A DNA stretch of 64,000 bases from SFLA01 sp045595785 (GTDB lineage Bacteria; Bacillota; Clostridia; Oscillospirales; CAG-382). Under the pieces are notes generated by a model. That model had not been told where the DNA came from. It was given only the letters and a program-made list of their open reading frames with translations, and searched no databases. A program made the position numbers and the translations under genes. Within the stretch, counting starts at the first letter, position 1. Every line of letters begins with the position of its first letter. Below are positions 52,787-61,201 of the stretch, piece after piece. The stretch is taken from assembly GCA_045595785.1 (NCBI GenBank), contig JAZOBE010000034.1:123825-187824 (forward strand), read 5' to 3'.

Positions 52787-53575
52787 TTACTGTTTTTTAA
52801 AAATATCCAGCATATGGTTGGTACAACCTACCATATCCTCTCTTTCACATATTCTTAGATGATAACGCATATATATTTCAAAAGTTTCATCATCCATTGT
52901 GTCCAACGTTTGATCAATAAATCTTGTCAACATATCTGTACCAACGTAATGCAACCGCTTTACATCAAAGTTCTGCATTAACTCGTCGACCTCATATTTA
53001 CGATGCATCTGAAAAACCTCTTCGGGAGTTGAATACAGCTTAAAGGTCACCGGATCTATCATTCCCCTATCCAACTCTTGCTTCACCATATTACGTATAA
53101 AGCAATACTGATACATCGTCATATCGTTATTACAATAAGCGACGAAAATAACACCGTTTTTCTTAGTTACTCTTATTGCTTCGCTAAGTGCTTTAAGTTG
53201 TTCTTCAACCGTATACAAATGGTACATCGGTCCCAGTAGTAATGTAATATCATAGGTATTGTCAGAGACAAATGAAAGGTCAAGTGCGTTACCTTGCGTT
53301 ACTGTTATATCCTCGTTTGGCTGTGTTAAACTGTTAAAGACCTGAATATTATGCTCTATCAGTTCCACTGCATCAACCTTGTATCCCTTCCCAGCAAAAT
53401 AATGTGAGTATCTGCCTGTAGCCGCACCAATTTCCAAAATACGAGCATCGGAAAAAAGGTATTTTTCAACATAATGTATCGTAGTGAGAAACTCAACGCT
53501 TCCATGTCTGCTACCGAGACGAACGTGCTCGTCCTTCGTGCTGTAATAGTTTGTAAGCGATTCAAAAGTGTTCAT
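52787..53575 (-). CDS. Class I SAM-dependent methyltransferase
   Basis: 262 residues. Motif I ARILEIGAATGRYSHYFA near residue 42, VDAVELIEHN (motif II), TVTQGNALDLSF and YDITLLLGPMYHL (post-II/III). The C-terminal third is family-specific. AAGGAGA precedes the ATG. Acceptor unknown. Confidence 0.87.
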   Translation of the reverse strand: MNTFESLTNYYSTKDEHVRLGSRHGSVEFLTTIHYVEKYLFSDARILEIGAATGRYSHYFAGKGYKVDAVELIEHNIQVFNSLTQPNEDITVTQGNALDLSFVSDNTYDITLLLGPMYHLYTVEEQLKALSEAIRVTKKNGVIFVAYCNNDMTMYQYCFIRNMVKQELDRGMIDPVTFKLYSTPEEVFQMHRKYEVDELMQNFDVKRLHYVGTDMLTRFIDQTLDTMDDETFEIYMRYHLRICEREDMVGCTNHMLDIFKKQ

Positions 53576-53597
53576 AGATTATCTCCTTATTGAAAAT

Positions 53598-53640
53598 ATA
53601 AAAAGCGGTGTAAGCTAAACTACAAGCTTACACCGCTGTT
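53598..53640 (-). terminator. Terminator of the 36-residue peptide gene
   Basis: Perfect 13-bp stem AGCGGTGTAAGCT / AGCTTACACCGCT with an 8-nt loop; on the minus strand it is followed by TTTTTATATTTT. Confidence 0.85.
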
Positions 53641-53664
53641 TTCATTTAAGAATAATAAAAAATA

Positions 53665-53775
53665 CTACCCTAAAAATGAGTATAGAGGTATAAGCACGAC
53701 GAAAAACCAAAAATCAGCTTTAGCGGCGCGCTGAACAGAATTATTAACTGTAAACAAGTTTTTGTTTGCAGACAT
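53665..53775 (-). CDS. 36-residue membrane peptide
   Basis: ATG at 53775, TAG at 53665-53667. It begins MSANKNLFTVNNSVQRAAK and ends with one hydrophobic segment (DFWFFVVLIPLYSFLG). GAGG lies 10 nt before the ATG. It has its own promoter (TTGACA-17-TATACT at 53832-53804) and a strong terminator 25 nt after the stop, so it is a discrete transcription unit of about 200 nt. One-helix peptide, N-terminus probably inside. No family known to me. Confidence 0.7.
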   Translation of the reverse strand: MSANKNLFTVNNSVQRAAKADFWFFVVLIPLYSFLG

Positions 53776-53803
53776 AATTATTATACCTCAGAAATTTTGG
53801 TGT

Positions 53804-53832
53804 AGTATATCACTTAGAATCAGGATTGTCAA
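53804..53832 (-). promoter_or_regulatory. Promoter of the 36-residue peptide gene
   Basis: Minus strand perfect TTGACA (53832-53827, four bases after the citrate synthase stop), 17-bp spacer, TATACT (53809-53804). Confidence 0.72.
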
Positions 53833-53835
53833 GCA

Positions 53836-55161
53836 CTATCTTTCGCTGATTGGAACGTACGTAGTCTTATCGCAAATCGTGCGATAAGCAGGACGAATTA
53901 TTTTACTTGCGTTTATAAGCTCCTCCATACGATGTGCTGACCAACCTGCCATGCGTGAAATAGCAAAAATAGGAATATATAGCTCCTTCGGCAGACCAAG
54001 CATACTGTAAGCAAGACCGCTGTAAAAGTCAACGTTGGTAACTACGCCTTTATAAATCTTGCGTTTTTGAGAAATAAGATCAATCGCATGCTTTTCAACA
54101 TTCCGATATAACTTAAAATCTTTCATTTTTCCTTTTTCTTTGGCAAGAGATTCAACACAAGAACGGAAAACTTCTGCGCGAGGATCCGCCTTTGAGTAGA
54201 CGGCATGACCTACACCGTAAATCAGACCAGTCTTATCAAACACCTGCTTATCAAGCATTTTAGAAAGATAATCACGTATTTCCTCTTCATCGTTCCAATT
54301 ACTTACATTATGGCGGATGTTATCAAACATTTCCATTACCTTAAGACTTGCACCGCCGTGCCTCGGTCCCTTAAGAGAACAGAGAGATGCTGCCATTGCG
54401 GAATAAGTGTCTGTACCAGTAGACGTAACAACACGGTTTGTAAAGGTAGAGTTATTACCGCCGCCGTGCTCCGCGTGCAATACCAAAGCGGTATCAAGCA
54501 CTCTTGCTTCAAGAGGAGTAAACTGTTGGTCATTACGAAGCAGAGCAAGTATATCTTCAGCCACGGTACGATGTGGATCGGATATATGAATTACAAGGCT
54601 TTTTCCTCTTTTTTTATAATTGTATGAGTGGTACGAATAGACTGCAAGCTGAGGAAAAACAGCAATAAGCTGTAAACACTGACGCATTACGTTAGTGAGT
54701 TCAAGATTCTCAGGATGTTTATCGTAAGAATACAAAGTAAGTATCTCGCGAGAAAGAGCATTCATTATATCAGCAGTCGGCGCTTTAAGAACAACATCGC
54801 GTACAAAGTTTCTGGGAAGAATACGGTATTCTGCCAGCAACGCCTTAAAATCGTTTAACTGCTGCATTGTAGGCTGTTTACCCATAATAAGCAAATAAAC
54901 TACTTCTTCAAATCCCAAACGAGATTCATTGTTAAAACCGGCAACCATATCCTTAACATCAATTCCGCGGTAAAGCAGTTGTCCTTCGTGCCTGACATCA
55001 GAAATGCCGGTAAGACCTGTAAGAACGCCAACTCCGTTAATATCGCGCAGGCCGCGTTTTACATCATATTTTTCATACAGCGAGGGTTCTGTGGTTGTAG
55101 TGGAAACACATAATCTCGTGTATTCATTTAACATATTATTAGCTTCGTTGTGATGAAACAT
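53836..55161 (-). CDS. Citrate synthase
   Basis: Condenses acetyl-CoA and oxaloacetate. 441 residues. Family blocks: GLTGISDVRHEGQLLYRGI, LHAEHGGGNNSTFTNRVV (His of the active site), GPRHGGASLKVM, VYSKADPRAEV, and NVDFYSGLAYSMLGLP (catalytic Asp region). ATG at 55161 has GGGGTGG 5 nt upstream and overlaps the phosphoesterase gene by 23 nt; a second Met at 55134 has no ribosome site. Probably supplies 2-oxoglutarate for glutamate made by an incomplete TCA path, but no aconitase or isocitrate dehydrogenase is in the window. Confidence 0.93.
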   Translation of the reverse strand: MFHHNEANNMLNEYTRLCVSTTTTEPSLYEKYDVKRGLRDINGVGVLTGLTGISDVRHEGQLLYRGIDVKDMVAGFNNESRLGFEEVVYLLIMGKQPTMQQLNDFKALLAEYRILPRNFVRDVVLKAPTADIMNALSREILTLYSYDKHPENLELTNVMRQCLQLIAVFPQLAVYSYHSYNYKKRGKSLVIHISDPHRTVAEDILALLRNDQQFTPLEARVLDTALVLHAEHGGGNNSTFTNRVVTSTGTDTYSAMAASLCSLKGPRHGGASLKVMEMFDNIRHNVSNWNDEEEIRDYLSKMLDKQVFDKTGLIYGVGHAVYSKADPRAEVFRSCVESLAKEKGKMKDFKLYRNVEKHAIDLISQKRKIYKGVVTNVDFYSGLAYSMLGLPKELYIPIFAISRMAGWSAHRMEELINASKIIRPAYRTICDKTTYVPISER

Positions 55162-57556
55162 TTGACCACCCCTTTTTCTTTTTCAAAAGTGTAAATCCAA
55201 TTCCCGCTGAAAAAAGTAAAATGCAAGAACAAATGATTACAGGAATTACGGGACTATTTGTAATGTGCTCTGAATAAAGAGCTGCACTTTCGGTAACAAC
55301 TGTTACATTGTTCTTCTGTGTGAGCAAAGTGACTGAAAAAGTATCCTGCTCCTCACCAAAATAATTGTAATCATCGTGTAACGGAGAATAAGTAGTTTGG
55401 TTCATCAAACCGTTTTCTCCAAAGGTGATAAGTCTAAGATAACCTTCTCCGTCAAGAGTACACCCATTGGCTTCGTGCTTTGGCTCAACACCGACTTCAG
55501 CATATTGATAATCTGAGAGTATTTCCCAAATGTAACGGCCACTTTTTCCAACATTACGCTGAACACGGCACGCACCGTGGACGTGACCACATAATACGGC
55601 AGCAATATTTTCGTTTGGTTCAATAATATGCTCCATAATTTCATAAGCGCGGGAATGCAAATATGTGTCGGGCGCCTGAGGATTATAGACGTATTCACCG
55701 TTCACATCAAGATATGGATGAACACAAACAATTACAGTGCGGTTTGGATATGCCTTACAAACTGCATTTGCCCAAGCAACAGTGCGCTGAGAGTCTTCGG
55801 CGCCATTGCCAAGATACATAAACAAATAATCAGTTCCGGAAATGGTAATTAGGTCATAATGGCAGGTATTATTATCAAGACTACCGCCGTACCATATGTT
55901 ATCCGAAAAACGCCTTGATCCAAAATATTTGTTAAAATTATTAAAATCAGCAGGAGTATTGTTGGTATCGTGATTTCCGGCTAAAACGCCGTTAGGCATG
56001 CCGGCATTATCCAGAATTTCGTGTACCCTATCTGCAAAAACCCACTCTTCGTTAGCTTTTGAAGTTGGAGAATAGGTATCGACTATATCTCCGGTATGAA
56101 TAAGGTAACCTGCTTTCTGTTCCTTGTAGAGACCAACTGCATAGTTAATTATAAGCTCATATACGGAATGGAGATCTTCAAAATTTGAATAATACTGCGT
56201 ATCTGTGATCCAAACAACGGTATCCGATTCAGAAACATAAATGTTCGGTTTCACACAGATTTTAACCTTACCGCCGGAAATAAAACGTGTCTCGTCGATT
56301 TTGAAGGTGGTTGTAACGTTACTTTGTGCAAAACCAATTTCAACGTACTCATCTGCTTCAAAATCAAAAGCTGAAATGCTTACAGATCCGTTCTCACTGG
56401 TTGTACCGTTATACTCAAATATAAAACTGCCGGCTTTTCCGATATTATAGATATATTCCTGGCTGTTTCCGTTAATTACAGCTGTGACAGTTTGCTTTTC
56501 GAAGCTTTCATCAATTTCCGTAGAAACGTTTTTGCAGAGAATAAACTCAGTACAGGCTGTAGTAGTGTTGCCGTACACATCAGAAGCGGTAACAGTAAGT
56601 AAATGCTTCCCTTCATAAAGCCAACTCAGGTCTTGTCCGAGACGATAGCTCTGGCCATCTATATCTGATTTGATTTTTGTTTCACCCGAAAGATCTTCAG
56701 CAGAAAAACCTATGGTACTTTCAGGAAAAAGAACGGTTCCGAATTCCAAATTCAAATCAATAGAAGGACCGGTGTTGTCTGTGAAAAACTTAACATCTAA
56801 TAAAGATTTTCCGTTTGCTATGACAGACAGAATATGCTCGCCATCAGGATATTTGGCGGTATCAACTACAGCTGCGGACCCGGTTCCGTCTTTAATGGTT
56901 TTCAGCAGATCTGAAAAGACGAAAGAAATATAAATGGGTGTGTTGGGAGTACTGCCACCAAGGTTTGTTTCTGCACTCCAGCCATCACCGATACTATAGA
57001 TCTTTGATGGATCATAAGCCTCGGAAACTGACTTTGTTTCATTGGTTCCTATAACGGGATAATGAAGAATTACGGAATCGGGTATAACCGCTTGTCCGTT
57101 TGCTAAAATCACAGAAACGTCCGTTACCTGTTGGTCATCTATATTATAAGTACCGTAAACCGGAATATCTTCATATACAAATCCGTTAGAAGCAGCCACA
57201 TAGGTAAGAACAACCTCACCGTCGCCAAGTATGCTTTCATAAAATTCCATCTTGAATTCTCCGGATGTAGAAGGCAGTGCGGTAAACGTGGTATCTCCGT
57301 AATAAACATTTCCTCCGCCGTAATCTATACCTGCGGCAGAAAAAGAGAAATACGGCTTTCCTATACCTGCATCAACAGATTCACCGTCAATTTCAATGCC
57401 GATATTTTCAGCACCTGTGGCAATAAATTCATACTTTCCTGAGATAGTTTCACCTTCATATAAATTAACGGATACAGAGTTATCAGCAAAGGCGAAAAGC
57501 GGTAGCAGAGAAAAAACTAAAAGTAACGAAATTGTAAGAGCAAATGTTTTTTTCAT
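55139..57556 (-). CDS. Surface metallophosphoesterase
   Basis: 805 residues. Signal peptide (TFALTISLLLVFSLLPLFAFA). Residues about 25-440 hold Ig-like beta domains. Residues about 450-720: calcineurin-like phosphoesterase with metal motifs VWITDTQYY, LIHTGDIVDT, GVLAGNHDT, VIVCVHPYLD, and LCGHVHGAC. C-terminal membrane helix (IPVIICSCILLFSAGIGFTLL) and basic tail anchor it outside. Overlaps the upstream flippase-like gene by 4 nt (ATGA) and citrate synthase by 23 nt. Substrate unknown; could be a nucleotide, phospholipid or wall phosphodiester. Confidence 0.88.
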   Translation of the reverse strand: MKKTFALTISLLLVFSLLPLFAFADNSVSVNLYEGETISGKYEFIATGAENIGIEIDGESVDAGIGKPYFSFSAAGIDYGGGNVYYGDTTFTALPSTSGEFKMEFYESILGDGEVVLTYVAASNGFVYEDIPVYGTYNIDDQQVTDVSVILANGQAVIPDSVILHYPVIGTNETKSVSEAYDPSKIYSIGDGWSAETNLGGSTPNTPIYISFVFSDLLKTIKDGTGSAAVVDTAKYPDGEHILSVIANGKSLLDVKFFTDNTGPSIDLNLEFGTVLFPESTIGFSAEDLSGETKIKSDIDGQSYRLGQDLSWLYEGKHLLTVTASDVYGNTTTACTEFILCKNVSTEIDESFEKQTVTAVINGNSQEYIYNIGKAGSFIFEYNGTTSENGSVSISAFDFEADEYVEIGFAQSNVTTTFKIDETRFISGGKVKICVKPNIYVSESDTVVWITDTQYYSNFEDLHSVYELIINYAVGLYKEQKAGYLIHTGDIVDTYSPTSKANEEWVFADRVHEILDNAGMPNGVLAGNHDTNNTPADFNNFNKYFGSRRFSDNIWYGGSLDNNTCHYDLITISGTDYLFMYLGNGAEDSQRTVAWANAVCKAYPNRTVIVCVHPYLDVNGEYVYNPQAPDTYLHSRAYEIMEHIIEPNENIAAVLCGHVHGACRVQRNVGKSGRYIWEILSDYQYAEVGVEPKHEANGCTLDGEGYLRLITFGENGLMNQTTYSPLHDDYNYFGEEQDTFSVTLLTQKNNVTVVTESAALYSEHITNSPVIPVIICSCILLFSAGIGFTLLKKKKGWSNVSSQRS

Positions 57557-58599
57557 TTATTATTTCTCTTTCGGATAGTTTTGTGAATAAGCGTATAACT
57601 TCCGCTAATAATCAGTAAAGCAAAAAAGTTAAGAAAACGCGTAACGATCATTGCCGCTACGTAAAGACGGGGTCCAAAAATGCCACTGTAAAGAATTGTG
57701 AATATATTCTCGGAAACCCCTGCTGAACCGGGAACAGGTACCAATTCTGCCGAAACTGACAAAACAGATTGCAAAGCAATGATATAATGAAAACTTTCGC
57801 CTGCAAGTCCAAAAGCAAGATAAGCAAAATATGTAATCGAAAAGTTAACAATACGCTTAAAAATGCAAATTAAAAGAACTAAGATTACTGTAAAAGGTGA
57901 AGAACGCATTATTTTTGATGCACTAACGTAACGTTCCAAACTTTTTTCAGCTTTATTTACAGTTTTATCGGTGATATGTAACAGTTTAATTCCCGAAAGC
58001 ATTTTTACAGCAGACGGTATTATCCTGAGCGCAAAGGCAGGAGCAAAAACACAAACAGCAAACAGCACTACTATTCCGATATTTACAACCGTGCCGTAAA
58101 CAAAAAGGGTGGTAAAAAGAGTTGAGCCGGTTTTGAGAAGTAGTGGATAAATTCCAACTGAAACAGCGGCAATCAGAACAACAGATAAACGGTTACACAT
58201 AGAGTAAATTGCTAAAACCGAGCAAGAGGAAGGAGTATCAATTCCATCTTTGTACATCGCATACCCTGCGGCAGGCAAGCCTGCTATCTGTGCAGGTGAA
58301 ATGTTTGAATAAAACAGATCGGTTCCTGCATAGCCGGCAGCATCAGACAGCTTTATTTTCCTACCTAACAGAGAAAACAACTTCTTAATTACTGCTGCTT
58401 CACAATACAGCTGGATAAAAAGCATAAATACGCCAAGAAGTATAAAAGCAGGTTCAATTCTTCTTATTGTCCTGAGAACATACAGCGCATCGTATTCAAT
58501 TGAAATATAAATGCCGGTGATCAATAAAATTACCGCAATAATAAATATGTATAGTACGGTTAGCTTTGATGATGGCTTTTTTTGTTCCGAACAAGTCAT
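57553..58599 (-). CDS. Flippase-like / LPG synthase transmembrane-domain protein (UPF0104)
   Basis: 348 residues with about eight hydrophobic helices, of the lysylphosphatidylglycerol-synthase membrane-domain family (AglD/UPF0104). AGTDLFYSNISPAQIAGLPA and the C-terminal ELVPVPGSAGVSENIF are the typical family blocks. No cytoplasmic MprF transferase domain. ATG at 58599 (MTCSEQKK) is used because GGGG lies 7 nt upstream and the frame start is a TTG inside it. May move a lipid across the membrane. First gene of a three-gene operon. Confidence 0.85.
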   Translation of the reverse strand: MTCSEQKKPSSKLTVLYIFIIAVILLITGIYISIEYDALYVLRTIRRIEPAFILLGVFMLFIQLYCEAAVIKKLFSLLGRKIKLSDAAGYAGTDLFYSNISPAQIAGLPAAGYAMYKDGIDTPSSCSVLAIYSMCNRLSVVLIAAVSVGIYPLLLKTGSTLFTTLFVYGTVVNIGIVVLFAVCVFAPAFALRIIPSAVKMLSGIKLLHITDKTVNKAEKSLERYVSASKIMRSSPFTVILVLLICIFKRIVNFSITYFAYLAFGLAGESFHYIIALQSVLSVSAELVPVPGSAGVSENIFTILYSGIFGPRLYVAAMIVTRFLNFFALLIISGSYTLIHKTIRKRNNK

Positions 58600-58625
58600 A
58601 TTTTTCCCCAATATATATTTTACTT

Positions 58626-58654
58626 ATTATAGCATATTATAATAAATTAGTAAA
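58626..58654 (-). promoter_or_regulatory. Promoter of flippase-phosphoesterase-citrate synthase operon
   Basis: Minus strand TTTACT (58654-58649), 17-bp spacer, perfect TATAAT (58631-58626), 27 nt before the ATG at 58599. Confidence 0.65.
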
Positions 58655-58672
58655 TAAAATTTGGCAAATCTA

Positions 58673-58701
58673 TTTACAATTTAGAAATTTTGTGTTACTA
58701 T
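58673..58701 (+). promoter_or_regulatory. Promoter of riboswitch-controlled sodium-pump genes
   Basis: TTTACA (58673-58678), 17-bp spacer, TACTAT (58696-58701). Transcription would start near 58708, the first base of the riboswitch P1 helix. Confidence 0.65.
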
Positions 58702-58707
58702 ACCCAA

Positions 58708-58801
58708 GTAAAAGGGAGTAGCAAGCGGTGTATTACCGTTGTCTTTGGCGTCAGTACGGTCTTTTTTGACCCGCAGAGACATTAAATCGCAAGACTTTTA
58801 T
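58708..58801 (+). ncRNA. yybP-ykoY (manganese) riboswitch
   Basis: P1 5' strand GTAAAAG (58708-58714) pairs with CTTTTAT (58795-58801), with one terminal G-U. Directly inside are the two conserved loops of this class: GGAGTAGC (58715-58722) and GCAAGA (58789-58794). Between them are a variable stem (GCGGT...ACCGT), GGCGTCAGTACGG (58747-58759) and GACCCGCAGAGAC (58768-58780). This order matches the yybP-ykoY class, which binds Mn2+. The 3' P1 strand is also the 5' arm of a terminator, so ligand binding should allow read-through (ON switch). Confidence 0.82.
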
Positions 58802-58833
58802 CGTTTTTGTCGACGATAAAGGTCTATTTTTTT
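58792..58833 (+). terminator. Riboswitch expression-platform terminator
   Basis: AGACTTTTATCGT (58792-58804) / ACGATAAAGGTCT (58813-58825), 13 bp with one G-U, followed by seven T (58827-58833). It shares 58792-58801 with the riboswitch P1/conserved loop, so the two structures exclude one another. Confidence 0.85.
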
Positions 58834-58856
58834 ATGTAAAGGAGAAGTGATTATTT

Positions 58857-59981
58857 TTGGAATTTATTTACGAAAATGCCGTTAAAATTATAACGGAACA
58901 GCGTGGGATGATCGCAATGTGGGCTATCGGCGCACTGCTTATTTTCCTGGCAATTAAATTTGATATGGAGCCTACCTTGCTCCTGCCTATGGGCTTTGGC
59001 GCAATACTTGTAAACCTCCCTATCGCTGGCGCACCCGAAGTTGTGGAAATGCTTTACAATGCTACCATTGAAAACGAACTGCTTCCCTTGTTACTGTTCA
59101 TAGGTATTGGCGCGATGATAGACTTCGGTCCATTGCTTTCCAACCCTAAGCTTATGCTGTTCGGCGCTTCTGCTCAGCTCGGTATATTCCTTACTCTTGC
59201 TCTCGCCGCCTTGCTTGGCGACCTTGGTTTGTTTGGCTCCGACTTCCTAATTACCGACGCGGCTTCCATCGCTATCATCGGTGCCGCAGACGGTCCCACC
59301 AGTATTTTCGTTGCAACTCAGTTTGGAACAAAATATATGGGCGCGATTATAGTTGCCGCATATTCTTATATGGCGCTTGTTCCCATAGTACAACCTCCGG
59401 TTATAAAACTGCTTACAACCAAGAAGGAACGACTCATCCGCATGGAATACTCTCCCAAGGGCGTTTCCAGAAAGACTCGCATCTTCTTCCCCATTATTGT
59501 TACCATCGTTGTCGGTATCGTTGCTCCCGAGTGCGTTGCGCTCATTGGTTTCCTTATGTTCGGTAATCTTATCCGCGAATGCGGCAGACTGGATTCCCTT
59601 TCAGAAACCGCACAAAAAGTTCTCGCAAACCTTGTTACACTTCTTCTTGGTATCACCGTTGCGTTCACCATGAAAGCAGACGAATTCCTTCGTTGGGATA
59701 CCTTACTCGTTATCGGTCTCGGTCTCTTTGCATTTATTTTTGATACTGCAGGCGGCGTTATGTTCGCAAAGCTCCTTAACCTGTTTACCAAAAAGAAGGT
59801 TAACCCCATGATCGGTGCCGCAGGTATCTCTGCGTTCCCCATGTCTGCGCGTGTTGTACACAAGATGGGTCTTAAAGAAGACCCCCACAACTTCCTGCTC
59901 ATGCATTCTATCGGGGTTAATGTTTCCGGTCAGGTTGCTTCTGTAATTGCCGGCGGTATTATCCTCAGCATACTCGGTTAA
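58857..59981 (+). CDS. Sodium-pump decarboxylase beta subunit (OadB/GcdB type)
   Basis: 374-residue membrane protein that couples decarboxylation of a carboxybiotin to Na+ export in the oxaloacetate/glutaconyl/methylmalonyl-CoA decarboxylase family. Blocks: LLPMGFGAILVNLP, GIGAMIDFGPLLSNP, GAADGPTSIFVATQFG (Asp used in Na+ movement), and GAAGISAFPMSARVV near the C-terminus. The start is TTG at 58857; a stop lies 3 codons upstream, no ATG fits, and GGAG is 12 nt away, rather far. Controlled by the Mn2+ riboswitch. Alpha/biotin subunits are not in the window. Confidence 0.9.
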   Translation: MEFIYENAVKIITEQRGMIAMWAIGALLIFLAIKFDMEPTLLLPMGFGAILVNLPIAGAPEVVEMLYNATIENELLPLLLFIGIGAMIDFGPLLSNPKLMLFGASAQLGIFLTLALAALLGDLGLFGSDFLITDAASIAIIGAADGPTSIFVATQFGTKYMGAIIVAAYSYMALVPIVQPPVIKLLTTKKERLIRMEYSPKGVSRKTRIFFPIIVTIVVGIVAPECVALIGFLMFGNLIRECGRLDSLSETAQKVLANLVTLLLGITVAFTMKADEFLRWDTLLVIGLGLFAFIFDTAGGVMFAKLLNLFTKKKVNPMIGAAGISAFPMSARVVHKMGLKEDPHNFLLMHSIGVNVSGQVASVIAGGIILSILG

Positions 59982-59994
59982 AGGAGGAATGAAC

Positions 59995-60288
59995 ATGAAA
60001 AAGATATTATCTGTTTTACTTGTCGCAGTTTTTATGTTCTTATTTGTTTCTCTCAACACCGGCGTTATAGCTTTTGCTGAAGAAAGCGATATAGAAGTTT
60101 CCGTTAACGACACATCTGTAGATGTTTCTAATGAGGAATCTTCTGAAATTGCTGAAAACGGCTCTTTTGCAATGACTATTGAATCCCTAAAGATAATGGG
60201 ATTCGGTATGCTGGGTATATTCATTGTCACCGGTATTCTGGTATGCGTAATGTATTTGCTCAGCCTTATTAAAGACAAACAGAAATAA
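59995..60288 (+). CDS. OadG-like small membrane protein
   Basis: 97 residues: a signal-like N-terminus (KKILSVLLVAVFMFLFVSL), a short acidic stretch, then one helix (IMGFGMLGIFIVTGILVCVMYLL) like that of the gamma subunit of sodium-pump decarboxylases (OadG: a single helix with G-M-G near its start). ATG at 59995 has AGGAGG 7 nt upstream. 13 nt after the beta-subunit gene. Gamma subunits hold the complex together. Confidence 0.65.
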   Translation: MKKILSVLLVAVFMFLFVSLNTGVIAFAEESDIEVSVNDTSVDVSNEESSEIAENGSFAMTIESLKIMGFGMLGIFIVTGILVCVMYLLSLIKDKQK

Positions 60289-60293
60289 ATATT

Positions 60294-60327
60294 TTGCCGG
60301 CACACAATAAGTGCCGGCAATATTTTT
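60294..60327 (+). terminator. Terminator of sodium-pump genes
   Basis: TTGCCGGCAC / GTGCCGGCAA, perfect 10 bp, then TATTTTT. Confidence 0.88.
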
Positions 60328-60346
60328 ACAAAATTTTCATTTTATA

Positions 60347-60375
60347 TTGAAAAAAGGAAAAGATTGTGTTAAACT
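60347..60375 (+). promoter_or_regulatory. nagB promoter
   Basis: TTGAAA (60347-60352), 17-bp spacer, TAAACT (60370-60375). Confidence 0.55.
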
Positions 60376-60415
60376 CTGCTTTGTAAAACCAAACATAAAC
60401 GGAGGAACTTTTGTT

Positions 60416-61138
60416 ATGAAAATTATTGTTTGTGAAAACTATGAAGAAATGTCCAAAGCAGGCGCAGAGATAATCGCAGAGACCGTTAAGTCCAACCCCG
60501 CCTGCGTTCTCGGTCTTGCAACCGGTTCTACTCCCGTAGGTATGTATAAGTGCCTGGCTGAAATGAATAAAGCCGGCGAGATTACCTTTAAGGATGTTAC
60601 CTCTTACAATCTTGATGAGTACTATCCCCTCGCTCCCGACCATGATCAGAGCTACCGTTACTTCATGAACCACAACCTGTTTGACCACATAGATATTGAC
60701 AAGGCAAACACCAACGTTCCCGATGGTCTTGCAGAAGATCCCGCAGCTATGGGTAAGGCTTATGATGAGGCTATCAAGGCTGCAGGCGGTATCGACCTTC
60801 AGGTTCTCGGCCTTGGCCCCAACGGTCACATCGCATTCAACGAGCCCGAAGATGAGCTTTACGTTGGTACTCACCTCACCGGTCTGACTGACAGCACTAT
60901 CGAAGCTAACTCCCGTTTCTTTGCTTCCAAAGCAGACGTTCCTACCCAGGCAGTTACCATGGGTATCGGCTCCATTATGCAGGCAAAGAAAATTATCGTT
61001 CTCGCAAGCGGCAAGGGCAAGCACGACGTTATCGTTAAGATGCAGGATGACCGCATTACCACTCAGGTCCCCGCAACCCTTCTTAAGGTTCACCCCGACG
61101 TTGTTGTTATCTGCGATAAGGACGCTTACAACGGCTAA
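60416..61138 (+). CDS. nagB: Glucosamine-6-phosphate deaminase
   Basis: Converts glucosamine-6-phosphate to fructose-6-phosphate and ammonia in amino-sugar catabolism. 240 residues, typical of Gram-positive NagB. LGLATGSTPVGMYKCL (phosphate loop), TSYNLDEYYPL (catalytic Asp), LGLGPNGHIAFNEP (His and Glu of the active site), TMGIGSIMQAKKIIVLASG. ATG at 60416 follows CGGAGG; the open frame upstream of it contains the promoter. Single gene. Codon bias suggests high expression. Confidence 0.96.
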   Translation: MKIIVCENYEEMSKAGAEIIAETVKSNPACVLGLATGSTPVGMYKCLAEMNKAGEITFKDVTSYNLDEYYPLAPDHDQSYRYFMNHNLFDHIDIDKANTNVPDGLAEDPAAMGKAYDEAIKAAGGIDLQVLGLGPNGHIAFNEPEDELYVGTHLTGLTDSTIEANSRFFASKADVPTQAVTMGIGSIMQAKKIIVLASGKGKHDVIVKMQDDRITTQVPATLLKVHPDVVVICDKDAYNG

Positions 61139-61153
61139 TTCACTAAATTATAT

Positions 61154-61188
61154 AAAGCCTATGGATCCACGATTCATAGGCTTTTTAT
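61154..61188 (+). terminator. nagB terminator
   Basis: AAAGCCTATG / CATAGGCTTT, perfect 10 bp, with 11-nt loop and TTATTTT after. Confidence 0.85.
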
Positions 61189-61201
61189 TTTACAATCAAA
61201 A

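Noticed and set aside
59703..60320. 205-codon minus-strand frame opposite the sodium-pump genes
   Set aside because: Shadow of OadB/OadG-like genes, crosses their terminator, and has no ribosome site.
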